64,000 bases of DNA from Maritimibacter sp. DP1N21-5 (GTDB lineage Bacteria > Pseudomonadota > Alphaproteobacteria > Rhodobacterales > Rhodobacteraceae): the NCBI RefSeq assembly GCF_019218295.1, contig NZ_JAHUZF010000003.1, forward strand, positions 186,001 through 250,000, read 5' to 3'. Below, one piece after another: positions 8,124-17,892 of this stretch (its first letter is position 1; each line of letters begins with the position of its first letter). A model generated the notes under the pieces. It was given only the letters and a program-made list of their open reading frames with translations. It made no database searches and had not been told where the DNA came from. Both the position numbers and the translations under genes were made by a program.

Positions 8124-9854
8124 ATGACGGACCGCAAGACGCGGTGGCTCAACCGCTGGCACGCGTGGCGTGCCGGGCGGGCGACGCCGCCGACGGGATT
8201 CGTCTCGCAACCCGATCCGCGCACCATCGGCAGTTTCGCGCGTGGGCGGCAACTCGTCGCTGGGAATTTCCTCTTTGCCGGCAACCTCGTCCAGGCGCCC
8301 GAGCAAAGCCTCTGGACCATTTCGCCGCCCAGCCCCGACTTCGAGGCCGCTCTGCATGGTTTCGCCTGGATGGACGACCTTGCCGCGCTGGGTGACCGCG
8401 ACGCACGGGCGCGCGCGCAGTTCTGGACGCAGGACTGGATCGACCGTTTCGGGCGTGGCAACGGACCGGGCTGGACGCCGGATGTCGCAGGCCGCCGTCT
8501 GATCCGCTGGATCAATCACGCGATCCTCATCCTGAACGGACAGGACAAGGACGCGGCCGAGGCCTTCTACCGCTCGCTCGGCCAGCAGACGATCTTCGTG
8601 GCACGGCGCTGGCAGGCGACCTCGCCCGGGCTGCCCCGGTTCGAGGCGCTGACCGGGCTCGTTTATGCGGGGCTGTCTCTGACCGGCATGGAGAAACATG
8701 CGAAACCCGCCGCCACCGCGCTCGCCCGGGAATGCGACCGGGAAATCGACGCGGCGGGCGGGATCGCCACGCGTAACCCGGAGGAATTGCTCGAGGTCTT
8801 CACGCTTCTGAACTGGGCGGCGCTCGCGCTCGACGAAGCGGGGCAGGGCGCGCTGCCGGGCCATCGCAAGGCGATCGAGCGGATCGCGCCCACGCTTCGG
8901 GCCCTGCGTCATTCCGACGGTGCGCTTGCGCGGTTCCACGGGGGCGGGCGCGGGTTAGAGGGGCGGCTCGATCAGGCGCTCGCGACCTCCGGGATTCGCG
9001 GCGGCGCGACCGAAGGGCTCGCCATGGGCTATGCGCGCCTGTCCTCCGGGCGCACCTCGATCGTTATGGACGCCTCCAAGCCCCCGGTGGGTGCGGCGAG
9101 CTATGATGCCCATGCATCCTCCCTCGCCTTTGAACTGACCTCAGGGCGGCGGCCGCTTGTCGTGTCCTGCGGGTCGGGCAACTACTTTGGAGCCGAATGG
9201 GGCAAGGCCGGTCGCGCCACACCGTCGCATTCGGTTCTGGGGCTCACCGGCATTTCATCCTCCCGCCTGGGTCAGCCGGAGCCAACCGCTCACGGATTGC
9301 GCGCGCCGATGGTCGAGGTCCCGAACGAGGTCGAAGCGCGTATGATCGGCGACATCGACATGGTCGGTCTCGTCGCGGGTCACGACGGCTATGTCCCCCG
9401 GCACGGCCTCGCCTATGTGCGGCGGATCGAGCTGTCGCTCGACGGGCGGCGGGTGGGCGGCGAAGAAACCCTCGCCGCCGTCAGCGAAACCGAACAGGCG
9501 CGCTTCAATGCCGCGCGGGCGCGCGAACCCGACGGTATTCCTTTCGACGTCCGGTTCCATCTGCATCCTGACGTCGACGCGACGCTCGACCTTGGTGGCA
9601 CGGCGGTATCCATGCAGCTCAAGTCTGGCGAAATCTGGGTCTTCCGCTACGAAGGCAAGGCGCAACTGCGGCTCGATCCCTCCGTTTACCTCGAAAAGAC
9701 GCGGCTGAAGCCCCGCGCAGCGAAACAGGTGGTTCTATCTTCCCGCGCGATGGATTATGCGACCCGCATCCGCTGGACCTTTGCCAAGGCCAAGGACACG
9801 CCCATCGGCGTGCGCGACCTGGTGCGGGACGACGCGGACGAGCTGCCGAACTGA
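8124..9854 (+). CDS. Heparinase II/III family protein
   Basis: This ~576-residue protein has the two-part layout of heparinase II/III-like polysaccharide lyases: an alpha-helical (alpha/alpha toroid) N-terminal half and a beta-rich C-terminal half from about residue 310. It sits between rsmB and purH, a position where Rhodobacteraceae usually keep such a gene, so it is probably not for external polysaccharide foraging; an envelope glycan role is possible. No signal peptide is obvious. The start is uncertain: ATG 8124 is used, but TTG at 8106 or GTG at 8055 would lengthen the product by 6 or 23 residues, and none has a clear ribosome site. Confidence 0.88.
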   Translation: MTDRKTRWLNRWHAWRAGRATPPTGFVSQPDPRTIGSFARGRQLVAGNFLFAGNLVQAPEQSLWTISPPSPDFEAALHGFAWMDDLAALGDRDARARAQFWTQDWIDRFGRGNGPGWTPDVAGRRLIRWINHAILILNGQDKDAAEAFYRSLGQQTIFVARRWQATSPGLPRFEALTGLVYAGLSLTGMEKHAKPAATALARECDREIDAAGGIATRNPEELLEVFTLLNWAALALDEAGQGALPGHRKAIERIAPTLRALRHSDGALARFHGGGRGLEGRLDQALATSGIRGGATEGLAMGYARLSSGRTSIVMDASKPPVGAASYDAHASSLAFELTSGRRPLVVSCGSGNYFGAEWGKAGRATPSHSVLGLTGISSSRLGQPEPTAHGLRAPMVEVPNEVEARMIGDIDMVGLVAGHDGYVPRHGLAYVRRIELSLDGRRVGGEETLAAVSETEQARFNAARAREPDGIPFDVRFHLHPDVDATLDLGGTAVSMQLKSGEIWVFRYEGKAQLRLDPSVYLEKTRLKPRAAKQVVLSSRAMDYATRIRWTFAKAKDTPIGVRDLVRDDADELPN

Positions 9855-9869
9855 CATCTGGGGACATCC

Positions 9870-11459
9870 ATGACCGACCTTTCACCCGTGCGCCGCGCGC
9901 TGATTTCCGTTTCCGACAAGACCGGGCTGATCGAGCTGGGCCAGGCGCTCGCCGGGCGCGGTATCGAGCTTCTGTCCACCGGCGGATCGGCCAAGGCGCT
10001 GCGTGACGCGGGTGTAGCGGTCAAGGACGTCTCCGAGGTCACGAATTTCCCCGAGATGATGGATGGGCGGGTTAAGACGCTGCACCCCATGGTCCACGGC
10101 GGCCTGCTTGCGCTCCGCGACAACGACGACCACGTGGCGGCGATGAAAGAGCATGGGATCGGCGCGATCGATCTGCTCGTGGTGAACCTCTACCCCTTCG
10201 AGGCCGCGTTGGCCCGGGGTGCCGACTATGACGAGATGATCGAGAACATCGACATCGGCGGCCCGGCGATGATCCGCGCGGCGGCCAAGAACCACGGTTT
10301 CGTCACGACCATCGTCGATGTCGAGGATTACGACGCGCTGCTCGCGGAACTGGACTCGAACGACGGCGCCACCACTTATGCCTTCCGCCAGCGGCAGGCG
10401 CAGATCGCCTATGCCCGCACGGGGGCCTATGACGCCGCCGTCAGCACGTGGATGGCGGATGCCATCGGCGAGGCGAATCCCCGCCGCCGTGTCGTCGCCG
10501 GTCAGATCAAGCAGACCATGCGCTACGGCGAGAACCCGCATCAGGACGCTGCCTTCTACGTGGACGGCTCGAACCGTGAGGGTGTAGCGACGGCCACCGT
10601 GCATCAGGGCAAGGAGCTGTCCTACAACAACATCAACGACACCGATGCAGCGTTCGAGCTCGTGTCCGAGTTCCGGCCAGAGGACGGCCCGGCGGTCGCG
10701 ATCATCAAGCACGCGAACCCGAGCGGCGTGGCGCGGGGCGAGACACTGCTCGACGCCTATCAAAAGGCTTTCGACTGCGACCGCACCTCGGCCTTCGGCG
10801 GCATCGTCGCGCTGAACCAGCCGCTCGACGCGGACACCGCGCGCGCGATCACCGAGATCTTCACCGAGGTCGTCATCGCGCCGGGAGCCTCCGACGAGGC
10901 GCGCGAGGTCTTTGCCGCGAAGAAGAACCTGCGGCTTCTGACCACGGGCGGCCTGCCCGACAACCGCGCGGGCGGACAGACGATCCGTCAGGTGGCCGGT
11001 GGCTATCTGTTTCAGAACAAGGACAACGGGTTCATCGGCTTGGACGACCTCAAGGTCGTGACGAAGAAGGCCCCTACAGACGCCCAGATGCGGGACCTGC
11101 TCTTTGCGTGGAAGGTCGCCAAGCACGTGAAGTCGAACGCCATCGTCTATGTGAAGGACGGCGCGACCGTGGGCGTGGGTGCGGGCCAGATGTCCCGACT
11201 CGATTCGGCGATGATTGCCGCGACCAAGGCGCAGCGCATGGCCGATCAGCTGGGTCTGTCCGAGAGCCTCGCCATCGGGTCGGCGGTGGCGTCCGATGCC
11301 TTCTTCCCCTTCCCTGACGGGCTGATGGAGGCCGCGCAAGCGGGCGCGACCTGTGTCATTCAGCCGGGCGGCTCGATGCGTGACGACGAAGTCATCGCGG
11401 CAGCGGACGAAGCAGGTCTCGCCATGGTCTTTACCGGCATGCGGCACTTCCGGCACTGA
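9870..11459 (+). CDS. purH: Bifunctional AICAR transformylase/IMP cyclohydrolase PurH
   Basis: At 529 residues this is full-length PurH, which carries out the last two steps of de novo purine synthesis: formyl transfer from 10-formyl-tetrahydrofolate to AICAR, then ring closure to IMP. The N-terminal MGS-like cyclohydrolase domain (residues 1 to about 200) begins [13 protein letters not shown] and contains LLSTGG. The transformylase half shows the catalytic Lys-His in [13 protein letters not shown]. It starts 15 bases after the heparinase-like stop with GGGGAC upstream, and lspA follows after 12 bases, so the genes form one transcription unit. Confidence 0.97.
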   Translation: MTDLSPVRRALISVSDKTGLIELGQALAGRGIELLSTGGSAKALRDAGVAVKDVSEVTNFPEMMDGRVKTLHPMVHGGLLALRDNDDHVAAMKEHGIGAIDLLVVNLYPFEAALARGADYDEMIENIDIGGPAMIRAAAKNHGFVTTIVDVEDYDALLAELDSNDGATTYAFRQRQAQIAYARTGAYDAAVSTWMADAIGEANPRRRVVAGQIKQTMRYGENPHQDAAFYVDGSNREGVATATVHQGKELSYNNINDTDAAFELVSEFRPEDGPAVAIIKHANPSGVARGETLLDAYQKAFDCDRTSAFGGIVALNQPLDADTARAITEIFTEVVIAPGASDEAREVFAAKKNLRLLTTGGLPDNRAGGQTIRQVAGGYLFQNKDNGFIGLDDLKVVTKKAPTDAQMRDLLFAWKVAKHVKSNAIVYVKDGATVGVGAGQMSRLDSAMIAATKAQRMADQLGLSESLAIGSAVASDAFFPFPDGLMEAAQAGATCVIQPGGSMRDDEVIAAADEAGLAMVFTGMRHFRH

Positions 11460-11471
11460 ACGGGGACGACG

Positions 11472-11975
11472 ATGCGCACCCTTGGCCTGACTGCCCTGAT
11501 CATCCTGATCCTCGACCAGCTCACCAAATGGCTGGTCGTGCATCACATGGAATTGCAGCGCGTGGGCGCCATCGACTTCTGGGATCCCTTCCTCAACTTC
11601 CGCATGGCCTGGAACGAGGGCGTGAACTTCGGCCTGTTTTCCTCGTCGGAAGAGGTCACGCGCTGGGCGCTGATCGCGGTCGCCGTGGTGATCTCGGTCG
11701 GCGTGGTCTGGTGGATCCGGCGCGACAAGATGGGCTGGAAGGCGCAACTTGCGGGCGGGCTCATGGTCGGGGGTGCGGTGGGCAACATCATCGACCGTAT
11801 TCTTTACGGGGCGGTCGCGGACTTCATGAACATGTCCTGCTGCGGGATCAACAACCCGTGGAGCTTCAACATCGCCGACATCGCGATCTTCGCGGGCGCC
11901 ATCGGGCTAGTCATCTTCGCGGACGCTTCGGGCGAGAAAAAGCCTCGGTCCCGGTCCGGGACGAAAGGCAAATGA
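11472..11975 (+). CDS. lspA: Prolipoprotein signal peptidase II LspA
   Basis: The 167-residue inner-membrane aspartyl protease removes signal peptides from diacylglyceryl-modified prolipoproteins. Four hydrophobic segments are evident, and both catalytic aspartates lie in their expected motifs: GNIIDRI (Asp108) and FNIADIAIF (Asp136). The start has GGGGAC nearby and is 12 bases after purH. The basic C-terminal tail, rich in Lys and Arg, should be cytoplasmic. The next gene encodes a lipoprotein, a possible substrate of this enzyme. Confidence 0.96.
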   Translation: MRTLGLTALIILILDQLTKWLVVHHMELQRVGAIDFWDPFLNFRMAWNEGVNFGLFSSSEEVTRWALIAVAVVISVGVVWWIRRDKMGWKAQLAGGLMVGGAVGNIIDRILYGAVADFMNMSCCGINNPWSFNIADIAIFAGAIGLVIFADASGEKKPRSRSGTKGK

Positions 11976-12073
11976 AAGACTGGCCGGCAACGAATCCCCA
12001 TGTGTCGATTTCACCCGTGACGGGGCGGGCGGGATACGCTACACACTGTGCCCAAAGGGTGCAGGAGGCATAG

Positions 12074-12598
12074 ATGCAGGGCTTTGCCACGAAAATCGGA
12101 CTCGGGATCGCGGTGCTCGCGCTCGCCGCCTGTGAAACGGACCGCGAGCCGAACCTGTTCAACGTGCGCTCGAGCACGCCGGACGAATTTTCGATCATCC
12201 CGACCAAGCCGCTCGAGCAGCCCGAGGATTACGAAAGCCTGCCCGCGCCGACCCCCGGTGGCTCGAACCGCGCCGACATCAATCCCTATTCCGACGCCAT
12301 CGTCGCCGTGGGCGGCAGCGAAGCGGCCTACAACCGTGGCGCCACGGCGAGCGAGAACGGTCTGCTGGCGCAGGCCGCTCGTTACGGCGCGCCCGCCAAC
12401 ATCCGCGAACAACTCGCGGAAGAGGACCTCGAATACCGGCGCGAGAACAACGGGCGCCTGCTCGAACGTCTGTTCAACGTGAACGTTTATTACGAGAGCT
12501 ACTCGCAGCAAGAACTGGACCAACATCTGGAACAGGACCGCTTGCAGCAGCGCGGTGTGCGCACCCCCTCGGCGCCGCCGGACCCGCTCCGCTACTGA
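12074..12598 (+). CDS. DUF3035 family lipoprotein
   Basis: This 174-residue protein has a lipoprotein signal with lipobox ALAAC (Cys20), and its mature part is hydrophilic with many Glu, Gln, Asn and Tyr residues. It matches the DUF3035 pattern of Rhodobacteraceae (PLEQPEDYESLPAPTPGG near residue 50), a family of unknown function found between lspA and M16 peptidase genes. The ATG has a strong GGAGG eight bases upstream. About 100 bases separate it from lspA, so it may have its own promoter. An envelope location is likely; I cannot suggest an activity. Confidence 0.9.
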   Translation: MQGFATKIGLGIAVLALAACETDREPNLFNVRSSTPDEFSIIPTKPLEQPEDYESLPAPTPGGSNRADINPYSDAIVAVGGSEAAYNRGATASENGLLAQAARYGAPANIREQLAEEDLEYRRENNGRLLERLFNVNVYYESYSQQELDQHLEQDRLQQRGVRTPSAPPDPLRY

Positions 12599-12689
12599 TC
12601 CGACCGGATCACACGCGCGTGCACAACCCTGTGCACGGGGTTGCACCGGCCCGCGCGAAGGCTACCTTCGGGCCAATGGAGGACCCCAT

Positions 12690-14054
12690 ATGACGCGACT
12701 TCTCTCGGCCTGCTTCGCCGTGCTTATCACTTCCATGCCTGCGCTTGCGAAGGAGGAAGTGACCGACTTCACCCTCGACAACGGGATGGAGGTCGTGGTG
12801 ATCGAGGATCATCGGGCCCCGGTCGTGGTTCACATGGTCTGGTATCGCGCGGGAGCGGCGGACGAACCCTGGGGGAAATCCGGCATCGCCCATTTCCTGG
12901 AACATCTCCTTTTCAAGGCGACCGAGAACATGCCCTCGGGCGAGCTGTCCCGCGTCGTGGCCGAGGTCGGCGGATCGGACAATGCTTTCACGTCCTACGA
13001 CAACACCGCCTATTTCCAGCGTGTCGCCAAGGAACATCTCGAGACAATGATGACGATGGAGGCCGACCGGATGCGCAACCTCCTGCTCTCCGAGGACGAC
13101 ATCGCGACCGAACGCGACGTGATCCTCGAGGAGCGCGCGATGCGGATCGACAACAATCCCGGCGCGCTTCTCAACGAACAGATGAGCGCCGCGCTTTTCA
13201 TGAACCATCCCTATGGCATCCCACTTATTGGCTGGCGGCACGAGATGGAGACACTGGGTCGCGAGGACGCGCTGGCCTTCTACGAAAAATACTATGCGCC
13301 CAACAATGCCGTGCTGATCGTCGCGGGCGACGTGACCCCGAACGAGGTGCTGGCCCTTGCCGAGGAACATTATGGTCCGCTTGAGCCGACGCCGGGGCTC
13401 GAGGCCCGCGAACGCCCGCTGGAGCCTGTCCCGCTCGCCGAACGGCGCATGTCGATGACCGACCCGCGCGTGTCCCAGCCCTATGTGCTTCGCGACTACA
13501 TCGCCCCCGCGCGTATGCCGGGGGATCAGAAGACCGCCGCCGCGCTCGTCTATCTGGACGAGATCCTCGGCGGCTCGCGGGCCACGTCGCTTCTGGCCCG
13601 GGCGCTGGAGTTCGACACCAACACCGCCGTCTCCACCTTCACCGGCTATTCCTCGACCTCGCTCGACAGTTCGATCTTCACTGTGGGCGTCGTGCCGGCG
13701 GAGGGCGTGTCGCTGGACGACGCCGAGGCCGCTATGGACGGCGTGATTGCACAATTCATGGAGGACGGCATCGACCCGGCCCAGTTCGAGCGCATCAAGA
13801 CCCGCATCCGCGCGAGCGAGATCTACGCGCAGGATTCGGCGCAGGGGCTCGCCAACAGCTATGGCCGCGCCCTGACCACCGGGCTCACGCTTGAGGATAT
13901 CGACGCCTGGCAGGAGGTGCTGCAATCGGTCACGCCTGATGACGTGCTGGAAGCTGCCGCGTTGGTCCTGAAGCCCGCGCAAAGCGTCACCGCGCATATG
14001 ATGCCGCCCGCACCCGCCCCCATGGTCGAAACTCAGGAAGAGGCGATCCAATGA
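12690..14054 (+). CDS. M16 (pitrilysin) zinc peptidase, catalytic member
   Basis: The 454-residue exported protein has an N-terminal signal peptide ending near Ala20 (PALA). The inverted zinc motif HxxEH occurs as HFLEH (His68, Glu71, His72), so this is the catalytic subunit. Two M16 half-domains follow (about residues 25-240 and 250-440). Start choice: GGAGG precedes ATG 12690; the frame remains open upstream, but that part would read through the DUF3035 end. It overlaps the next gene by four bases (ATGA), and the two M16 proteins almost certainly form a periplasmic heterodimer, as in other catalytic/non-catalytic pairs. Substrates are probably misfolded or signal-derived peptides; this last point is inference. 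Confidence 0.94.
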   Translation: MTRLLSACFAVLITSMPALAKEEVTDFTLDNGMEVVVIEDHRAPVVVHMVWYRAGAADEPWGKSGIAHFLEHLLFKATENMPSGELSRVVAEVGGSDNAFTSYDNTAYFQRVAKEHLETMMTMEADRMRNLLLSEDDIATERDVILEERAMRIDNNPGALLNEQMSAALFMNHPYGIPLIGWRHEMETLGREDALAFYEKYYAPNNAVLIVAGDVTPNEVLALAEEHYGPLEPTPGLEARERPLEPVPLAERRMSMTDPRVSQPYVLRDYIAPARMPGDQKTAAALVYLDEILGGSRATSLLARALEFDTNTAVSTFTGYSSTSLDSSIFTVGVVPAEGVSLDDAEAAMDGVIAQFMEDGIDPAQFERIKTRIRASEIYAQDSAQGLANSYGRALTTGLTLEDIDAWQEVLQSVTPDDVLEAAALVLKPAQSVTAHMMPPAPAPMVETQEEAIQ

Positions 14055-15361
14055 TCCGTTACGCGCTGGCAATCCTCGTCCTCTTTACGCTTCCGCTCCG
14101 CGCCGAAGTCCCGATACAGGAGGTCACCTCTCCCGGCGGTCTGAAGGCCTGGCTTGTCGAGGAACACTCGATCCCCTTCGTCGCGCTCGAAATCCGCTTC
14201 CGGGGTGGCGCCTCGCTTGACGAAGCCGGCAAGCAGGGGGCGACGAACCTCATGACCGGGCTTCTCGAAGAGGGCGCGGCCGACATGGACAGCCAGGCCT
14301 TCGCGCAGGCCAAGGAGGAGGTGGCGACCACCATCGGCTTCGACATTTTCGGCGATGTCCTGACCGTATCGACGCGCTACCTCACCGAGAACGCCGAGGC
14401 CTCGCTCGAGCTCCTGCGCGCCGCGCTGATCGAGCCGACCTTCGATCCCGTTGCCATCGAACGCGTGCGTGCCCAGGTGATCGCCCATCTGAAATCCCGC
14501 ACCACGGACCCCGACGAAATCGTCGGTGACGTGATGGCGACCGCGGCCTATGGCGACCACCCCTATGCGCGCTACCTTGGGGGGACGCTCGACAGCGTCG
14601 CCGCGCTGACCCGGGACGACATCGTGACCGCCTTCCGGAACGCCATCGCGCGTGACCGGGTCTATATCGCCGCCGTGGGCGACATCACGCCCGAGGAACT
14701 GGGCCGTGTGATGGATCTTGTGCTGGGCGACCTGCCGGACGAGGGCGCACCCTTTCCGGCCGATGTGGAATTCGCCGCAAGCCCCGGCGTTTCTGTAACC
14801 CCCTTCGACACGCCGCAATCGGTGACCCGTTTCGGCCAACCCGGCATGGAGATCGACGATCCTGATTTCTTCGCGGCCTTCATCCTCAACACCGTCATGG
14901 GCGGCTCGAACTTCGACAATCGCCTGATGGATGAAGTGCGGGAAAAGCGTGGGCTGACCTACGGCATCGGCACCTATCTGATCGACAGCGACTACACCGA
15001 GGCCTTCATGGGCAGCTTTTCTTCGCAGAACAACCGCATGGCCGAAGCCGTGGGGGTCGTGCAGGATGAGTGGCGCAAGATGGCCGAAGAGGGGATCACG
15101 CAGGAAGAACTGGACGCTGCGAAGCTCTATCTCACCGGTTCCTATCCCCTGCGTTTCGACGGCAACGCGAATATCGCCAATATCCTCGCGTCCATGCAGA
15201 TGGACGGCTACGACGTCGATTATCCGGCCACCCGTAACGACAAGGTCAACGCCGTGACCCTGGAAGAGGCGAACCGCGTCGCGGCCGAGTTCTTCCAGCC
15301 CGACAACCTGCGCTTCGTGGTGGTGGGCCAGCCCGAGGGTCTCGACCCCACGGTGAATTGA
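14051..15361 (+). CDS. M16 peptidase-like protein lacking the zinc motif
   Basis: The partner of the upstream gene has 436 residues, with a signal peptide (MIRYALAILVLFTLPLRAE) and the M16 fold. At the position of HxxEH it reads QGATNLMTGLLEEG, so the zinc ligands are missing and it cannot be a protease on its own. The C-terminal half keeps the substrate-binding Arg-Tyr signature in REKRGLTYGIG. This division, active site in one chain and Arg/Tyr in the other, is known from mitochondrial processing peptidase and bacterial M16B pairs. Translation is coupled by the ATGA overlap. Confidence 0.93.
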   Translation: MIRYALAILVLFTLPLRAEVPIQEVTSPGGLKAWLVEEHSIPFVALEIRFRGGASLDEAGKQGATNLMTGLLEEGAADMDSQAFAQAKEEVATTIGFDIFGDVLTVSTRYLTENAEASLELLRAALIEPTFDPVAIERVRAQVIAHLKSRTTDPDEIVGDVMATAAYGDHPYARYLGGTLDSVAALTRDDIVTAFRNAIARDRVYIAAVGDITPEELGRVMDLVLGDLPDEGAPFPADVEFAASPGVSVTPFDTPQSVTRFGQPGMEIDDPDFFAAFILNTVMGGSNFDNRLMDEVREKRGLTYGIGTYLIDSDYTEAFMGSFSSQNNRMAEAVGVVQDEWRKMAEEGITQEELDAAKLYLTGSYPLRFDGNANIANILASMQMDGYDVDYPATRNDKVNAVTLEEANRVAAEFFQPDNLRFVVVGQPEGLDPTVN

Positions 15362-15397
15362 GCCGGCACGGGGGAGGGTCTGGGCCCTCGCCTTCGA

Positions 15398-15838
15398 CTA
15401 GCGCTGATACCTGATGAAGGGCGTGAGCGTGCCGACCCGGTCGTAAAGCTGGCGCGCGGTCGCGTTGAATTCCTGTGTCATCCAATAGACTGTCGGCGTC
15501 CCGTTCTCGTCGGCCAGCCGATAGACCGCCTCGATCAGCGCGCGCCCGACGCCGGTGCCGCGCGTTTCGAGCGTGGCGAAGAGGTCCTGAAGATAGGTCA
15601 CGTCTTCGCGCTTCCAGTTGTGGGCATGGAAGACCACGTTGACCATCCCCACGAGCCTGCCGTCCTTTTCCGCCACGAGCCCCCGTTGCTGGAGCCGCGC
15701 AGGATCGCAAAGACGGGCAAAGGTCGTTTCGCTCACCTCGTCGGGCAGCTTCGTTTCGTAGAAGTCGAGGTAGCCCAGCCAGAGCGGCATCCACTGGTCG
15801 CGGTCGTCGGGGCGAAGGGGGCGGATCAATAGAGTCAT
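15398..15838 (-). CDS. GNAT family N-acetyltransferase
   Basis: The 146-residue single-domain GNAT enzyme transfers an acetyl group from acetyl-CoA to an unknown amine. Motif A is visible as [20 protein letters not shown] (the R/Q-x-x-G-x-G/A pyrophosphate loop), preceded by the beta4 strand, and the C-terminus holds the usual [14 protein letters not shown] segment. The start at 15838 begins MTLLIRPL; a start further upstream would add residues outside the fold. It faces the M16 pair tail to tail and diverges from mutL. The substrate cannot be inferred. Confidence 0.9.
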   Translation of the reverse strand: MTLLIRPLRPDDRDQWMPLWLGYLDFYETKLPDEVSETTFARLCDPARLQQRGLVAEKDGRLVGMVNVVFHAHNWKREDVTYLQDLFATLETRGTGVGRALIEAVYRLADENGTPTVYWMTQEFNATARQLYDRVGTLTPFIRYQR

Positions 15839-15920
15839 GGTGGGTCCCGCACTGTTTTGGGCAGCAGAGACAGGTCCAAGGTCGGGGGTCAAGCCTGTGC
15901 CAGACGGGGCGCGCGCGGAT

Positions 15921-15943
15921 TTTCTGTGACCTATCCACAGAAA
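15921..15943. promoter_or_regulatory. Perfect 8-bp inverted repeat in the GNAT/mutL divergent region
   Basis: TTTCTGTG (15921-15928) and CACAGAAA (15936-15943) are perfect complements around a 7-base centre. The right arm overlaps CTATCCACA, one mismatch from a DnaA box. It lies 54 bases before the mutL start and 83 before the GNAT start, where an operator would be expected. Confidence 0.5.
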
Positions 15944-15996
15944 TCTGTCCCTCGCCTGCTTCCTGCACTGCCCAAAATCATGCTATATCTAGCGGC

Positions 15997-17892
15997 ATGT
16001 CCGCGACCGCACCCCATATGTCTGGTAACGCCACCAATTCTAGAGCGTCGATCCAGCAGCTTGACGAGGCTGCGATCAACCGGATCGCGGCGGGCGAGGT
16101 CGTGGAACGCCCCGCCTCGGCGGTCAAGGAACTGGTGGAAAACGCCGTCGATGCTGGTGCCACCCGGATCGAGATCGCCTATGCCGATGGGGGCAAGACG
16201 CTGATCCGCGTGACCGACGACGGCTGCGGCATCCCACCCGAGGAATTGCCCCTCGCGCTTGCCCGGCACGCCACCTCCAAGATCGACGGGTCGGACCTTC
16301 TCAACATCCATACCTTCGGCTTCCGGGGCGAGGCGCTCCCGTCGCTTGGTGCCGTCGGTCGCCTGACCATCACTTCGCGCGCGGAGGGCCATGACGCCGC
16401 GACCATCCGCGTCGCAGGCGGACGGATGGACCCCGCGAAACCCGCCGCTCTCACCCGTGGCACCGTGGTCGAATTGCGCGACCTGTTCTATGCCACGCCT
16501 GCGCGTCTCAAATTTCTGCGCACCGACCGCGCCGAGGCGCAGGCCATCGCCGATACGGTTAAACGCCTCGCCATGGCCGAACCGCATCTGGGCTTCACAC
16601 TGCGCGATGTCTCGGGCGGCGGGGAAGGGCGCGTGGTGTTCCAGTCGCTGCCGGAAACCGGCGACCTTTTCGGCGCGCTCCATGGCCGGCTCGCGGGCGT
16701 GCTGGGCCGCGATTTCGCCGAGAACGCACTGGCCATAGACGCCGAACGCGACGGGTTTCGTCTGATCGGCTATGCCGCGCTGCCCACCTATTCGCGCGGC
16801 GCTGCCGTGGCGCAGTTCCTTTTCGTCAATGGCCGCCCGGTGCGCGACAAGCTTCTCATCGGGGCATTGCGCGGGGCCTATCACGATTTCCTGTCGCGCG
16901 ACCGGCATCCGGCTGCCGCGCTATTCATCACCTGTGATCCCAGACTCGTGGACGTCAACGTCCACCCCGCGAAATCCGAGGTTCGTTTCCGTGAACCCGG
17001 GTTGGTGCGGGGCCTCATCGTGTCGGCGCTCCGTCATGCGCTGCACGAGGCAGGCCACCGCGCCTCCTCCACCGTCGCGACGGCGACGTTGGGGGCGATG
17101 CGGCCCGAGGGCTCTGAACAGCCCTCCGTCCCCCGCATCTACCAGATGGACCGACCCCCCCAGTCGGTCCTTCACACCGCGCGGCACATGCAAGCTCCCC
17201 CGAGCTTCGCTTTTGCCGAGCAACCTTCGGCCCGGTTCGATCCCGCTCCCCAAGTCGCGGGGTCGGATCGGCCCGAAGAAACGCATTCTGTAGCCGTGCC
17301 AGACCGCGAATCCCTGCCGCTCGGCGCGGCGCGGGCGCAGGTGCACGAGAATTACATCATCGCCCAGACCGAAACCGGCATCGTCATCGTGGACCAGCAT
17401 GCGGCCCACGAACGGCTGGTCTATGAAAATCTGAAGTCACAGATGGCGGCGAATGGCGTCGCGTCGCAGACGCTGCTCATCCCCGAGATCATCGAGCTGT
17501 CGGCGGGTGACACCGTCTTGCTCCTCGATTTGGCGGAGGACCTCGCGCGCCTGGGGCTACATATCGAAGCCTTTGGCGGCGGCGCCATCGCGGTGCGCGA
17601 AACGCCCGCGATCCTCGGACAGGTCAACGCCGAGGCAATGATCCGCGATATCCTCGACGAGCTCGCTGACCTCGGGCAGTCAAACACGCTCCAGTCCCGG
17701 ATCGAGGCGATCCTGTCGCGCGTCGCCTGTCATGGCTCGATCCGCTCCGGGCGCTGGATGCGGCCAGAGGAAATGAACGCGCTCCTGCGCGAAATGGAGG
17801 CGACACCGCATTCCGGGCAGTGTAACCATGGCCGTCCCACCTATGTGGAACTGAAACTCTCTGACATCGAACGGCTTTTCGGACGCACATGA
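15997..17892 (+). CDS. mutL: DNA mismatch repair protein MutL
   Basis: At 631 residues this is full-length MutL. The GHKL ATPase motifs are clear: [18 protein letters not shown] and GFRGEAL. After a linker rich in Pro and Gln, the C-terminal domain contains the endonuclease motif DQHA-x2-E-x4-E ([12 protein letters not shown], from residue 466) and the metal-site elements ACHGSIRSG and CNHGRP. It therefore nicks DNA itself, as expected in bacteria without MutH. ATG 15997 is used; the in-frame ATG at 16018 is possible. TATATC at 15984-15989 would place the RNA start almost on the ATG, so a leaderless message is conceivable. It is coupled to rmuC by ATGA. Confidence 0.96.
   Translation: MSATAPHMSGNATNSRASIQQLDEAAINRIAAGEVVERPASAVKELVENAVDAGATRIEIAYADGGKTLIRVTDDGCGIPPEELPLALARHATSKIDGSDLLNIHTFGFRGEALPSLGAVGRLTITSRAEGHDAATIRVAGGRMDPAKPAALTRGTVVELRDLFYATPARLKFLRTDRAEAQAIADTVKRLAMAEPHLGFTLRDVSGGGEGRVVFQSLPETGDLFGALHGRLAGVLGRDFAENALAIDAERDGFRLIGYAALPTYSRGAAVAQFLFVNGRPVRDKLLIGALRGAYHDFLSRDRHPAAALFITCDPRLVDVNVHPAKSEVRFREPGLVRGLIVSALRHALHEAGHRASSTVATATLGAMRPEGSEQPSVPRIYQMDRPPQSVLHTARHMQAPPSFAFAEQPSARFDPAPQVAGSDRPEETHSVAVPDRESLPLGAARAQVHENYIIAQTETGIVIVDQHAAHERLVYENLKSQMAANGVASQTLLIPEIIELSAGDTVLLLDLAEDLARLGLHIEAFGGGAIAVRETPAILGQVNAEAMIRDILDELADLGQSNTLQSRIEAILSRVACHGSIRSGRWMRPEEMNALLREMEATPHSGQCNHGRPTYVELKLSDIERLFGRT

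Noticed and set aside
9882..11747. A 621-codon minus-strand open frame across purH and lspA
   Set aside because: It spans two solid genes and has no recognisable domain; it is a compositional shadow.
15931..15941. A replication-origin DnaA box cluster near mutL
   Set aside because: Only one near-match (CTATCCACA) was seen. There are no further boxes, no AT-rich unwinding region, and no dnaA/gidA neighbours.
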